Part shown: in pieces, positions 5,281 to 5,459 of the stretch | How positions within the stretch are numbered: position 1 is the first letter of the stretch | How the letters are laid out: each line of letters opens with the position of its first letter | Source of the DNA: an uncultured Coriobacteriaceae bacterium | GTDB lineage: Bacteria > Actinomycetota > Coriobacteriia > Coriobacteriales > Atopobiaceae | Direction of reading: 5' to 3' | Length of the DNA: 5,459 nt | NCBI GenBank assembly: GCA_902766805.1 | Contig: CACXFF010000051.1 | Span: 1-5,459, forward strand | Position numbers and translations under genes: made by a program | Notes under the pieces: generated by a model | What the model saw: only the letters and a program-made list of their open reading frames with translations | Database searches by the model: none | What the model was told of the DNA's origin: nothing

Positions 5281-5459
5281 ATGGCATTCAAGAAGCTCGC
5301 AATCGGCAACGACCACGTGGCCGTGGACATGAAGAACGAAATCATGGCCTACCTGCAGGAGAAGGGCTACGAGGTCGTCAACGTCGGCACCGACAGCCCC
5401 GAGCGCTTCAACTACCCCGTCTCCGGCTACCGGGTCGCCCGCATGGTGGCCAACGGCGA
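5281..5459 (+). CDS. RpiB/LacA/LacB family sugar-phosphate isomerase (5' part only)
   Basis: The first 59 codons are present and the gene continues past the window edge; the full family length is about 140-220 residues. The family interconverts aldose and ketose phosphates (ribose-5-P, allose-6-P, galactose-6-P). Visible: IGNDHVAVDMKNEI at 8-21 with the conserved D11-H12 pair, the helix LQEKGYEVVNVGTDS at 25-39, and ERFNYP at 41-46, lining up with E. coli RpiB (GCDHVGFILKHEI, GTWSSERTDYP). The segment around the catalytic cysteine is outside the window, so activity cannot be judged. It follows the epimerase by 115 bp. In E. coli, rpiB adjoins the als genes and RpiB can act on allose-6-phosphate, so an aldose-to-ketose step before the epimerase is plausible here. 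Confidence 0.88.
   Translation, partial: MAFKKLAIGNDHVAVDMKNEIMAYLQEKGYEVVNVGTDSPERFNYPVSGYRVARMVANG

Overview
The window is high-GC bacterial DNA with dense genes and strong purine-rich ribosome binding sites. Together with the gene content (a cytoplasmic rhamnosidase, a LacI-type regulator and sugar-phosphate enzymes), this fits a carbohydrate-degrading actinobacterium. A gut Coriobacteriia member (Collinsella/Olsenella type) is my best guess. That is an inference from composition and protein style; there is no rRNA or other taxonomic marker here.

Layout. Positions 2734 to 1 (minus strand) carry a glycoside hydrolase family 78 alpha-L-rhamnosidase. 911 residues are visible and the C-terminal end lies outside the window. 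Positions 2735-3304 are a 570-bp intergenic stretch with the rhamnosidase promoter and two unrelated tandem-repeat tracts: seven GC-rich units of 14-15 bp (2872-2973) and seven exact-length 42-bp hairpin units (3002-3295). The second tract stops just past the end of the next gene. Positions 4327-3305 (minus) encode a complete LacI-family repressor. Positions 4328-4502 are a divergent control region. Positions 4503-5165 (plus) encode a ribulose-phosphate 3-epimerase family protein whose signatures resemble AlsE (D-allulose-6-phosphate 3-epimerase). From 5281 (plus) the first 59 codons of an RpiB/LacA/LacB-type sugar-phosphate isomerase run off the window.

How it may work together. A 12-bp imperfect palindrome with a central CG (consensus TTAACCGTTTAA) occurs four times. 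One copy overlaps the -10 of the rhamnosidase promoter. One lies over the -35 region of the repressor's own promoter. Two bracket the epimerase promoter. The simplest reading is a local regulon: the LacI-family protein represses itself, the epimerase-isomerase operon and the rhamnosidase until a sugar ligand appears. The epimerase plus RpiB-like isomerase pair matches the D-allose route of E. coli (allose-6-P to allulose-6-P to fructose-6-P), but a pentose-phosphate or other rare-sugar substrate is equally open. Why this pair is wired to a rhamnosidase is the main biological question here.

The most unusual structure is the 42-bp array. Each unit can fold into a hairpin, and the inner stems differ in sequence between units yet stay self-complementary, which suggests selection on structure rather than on protein coding.
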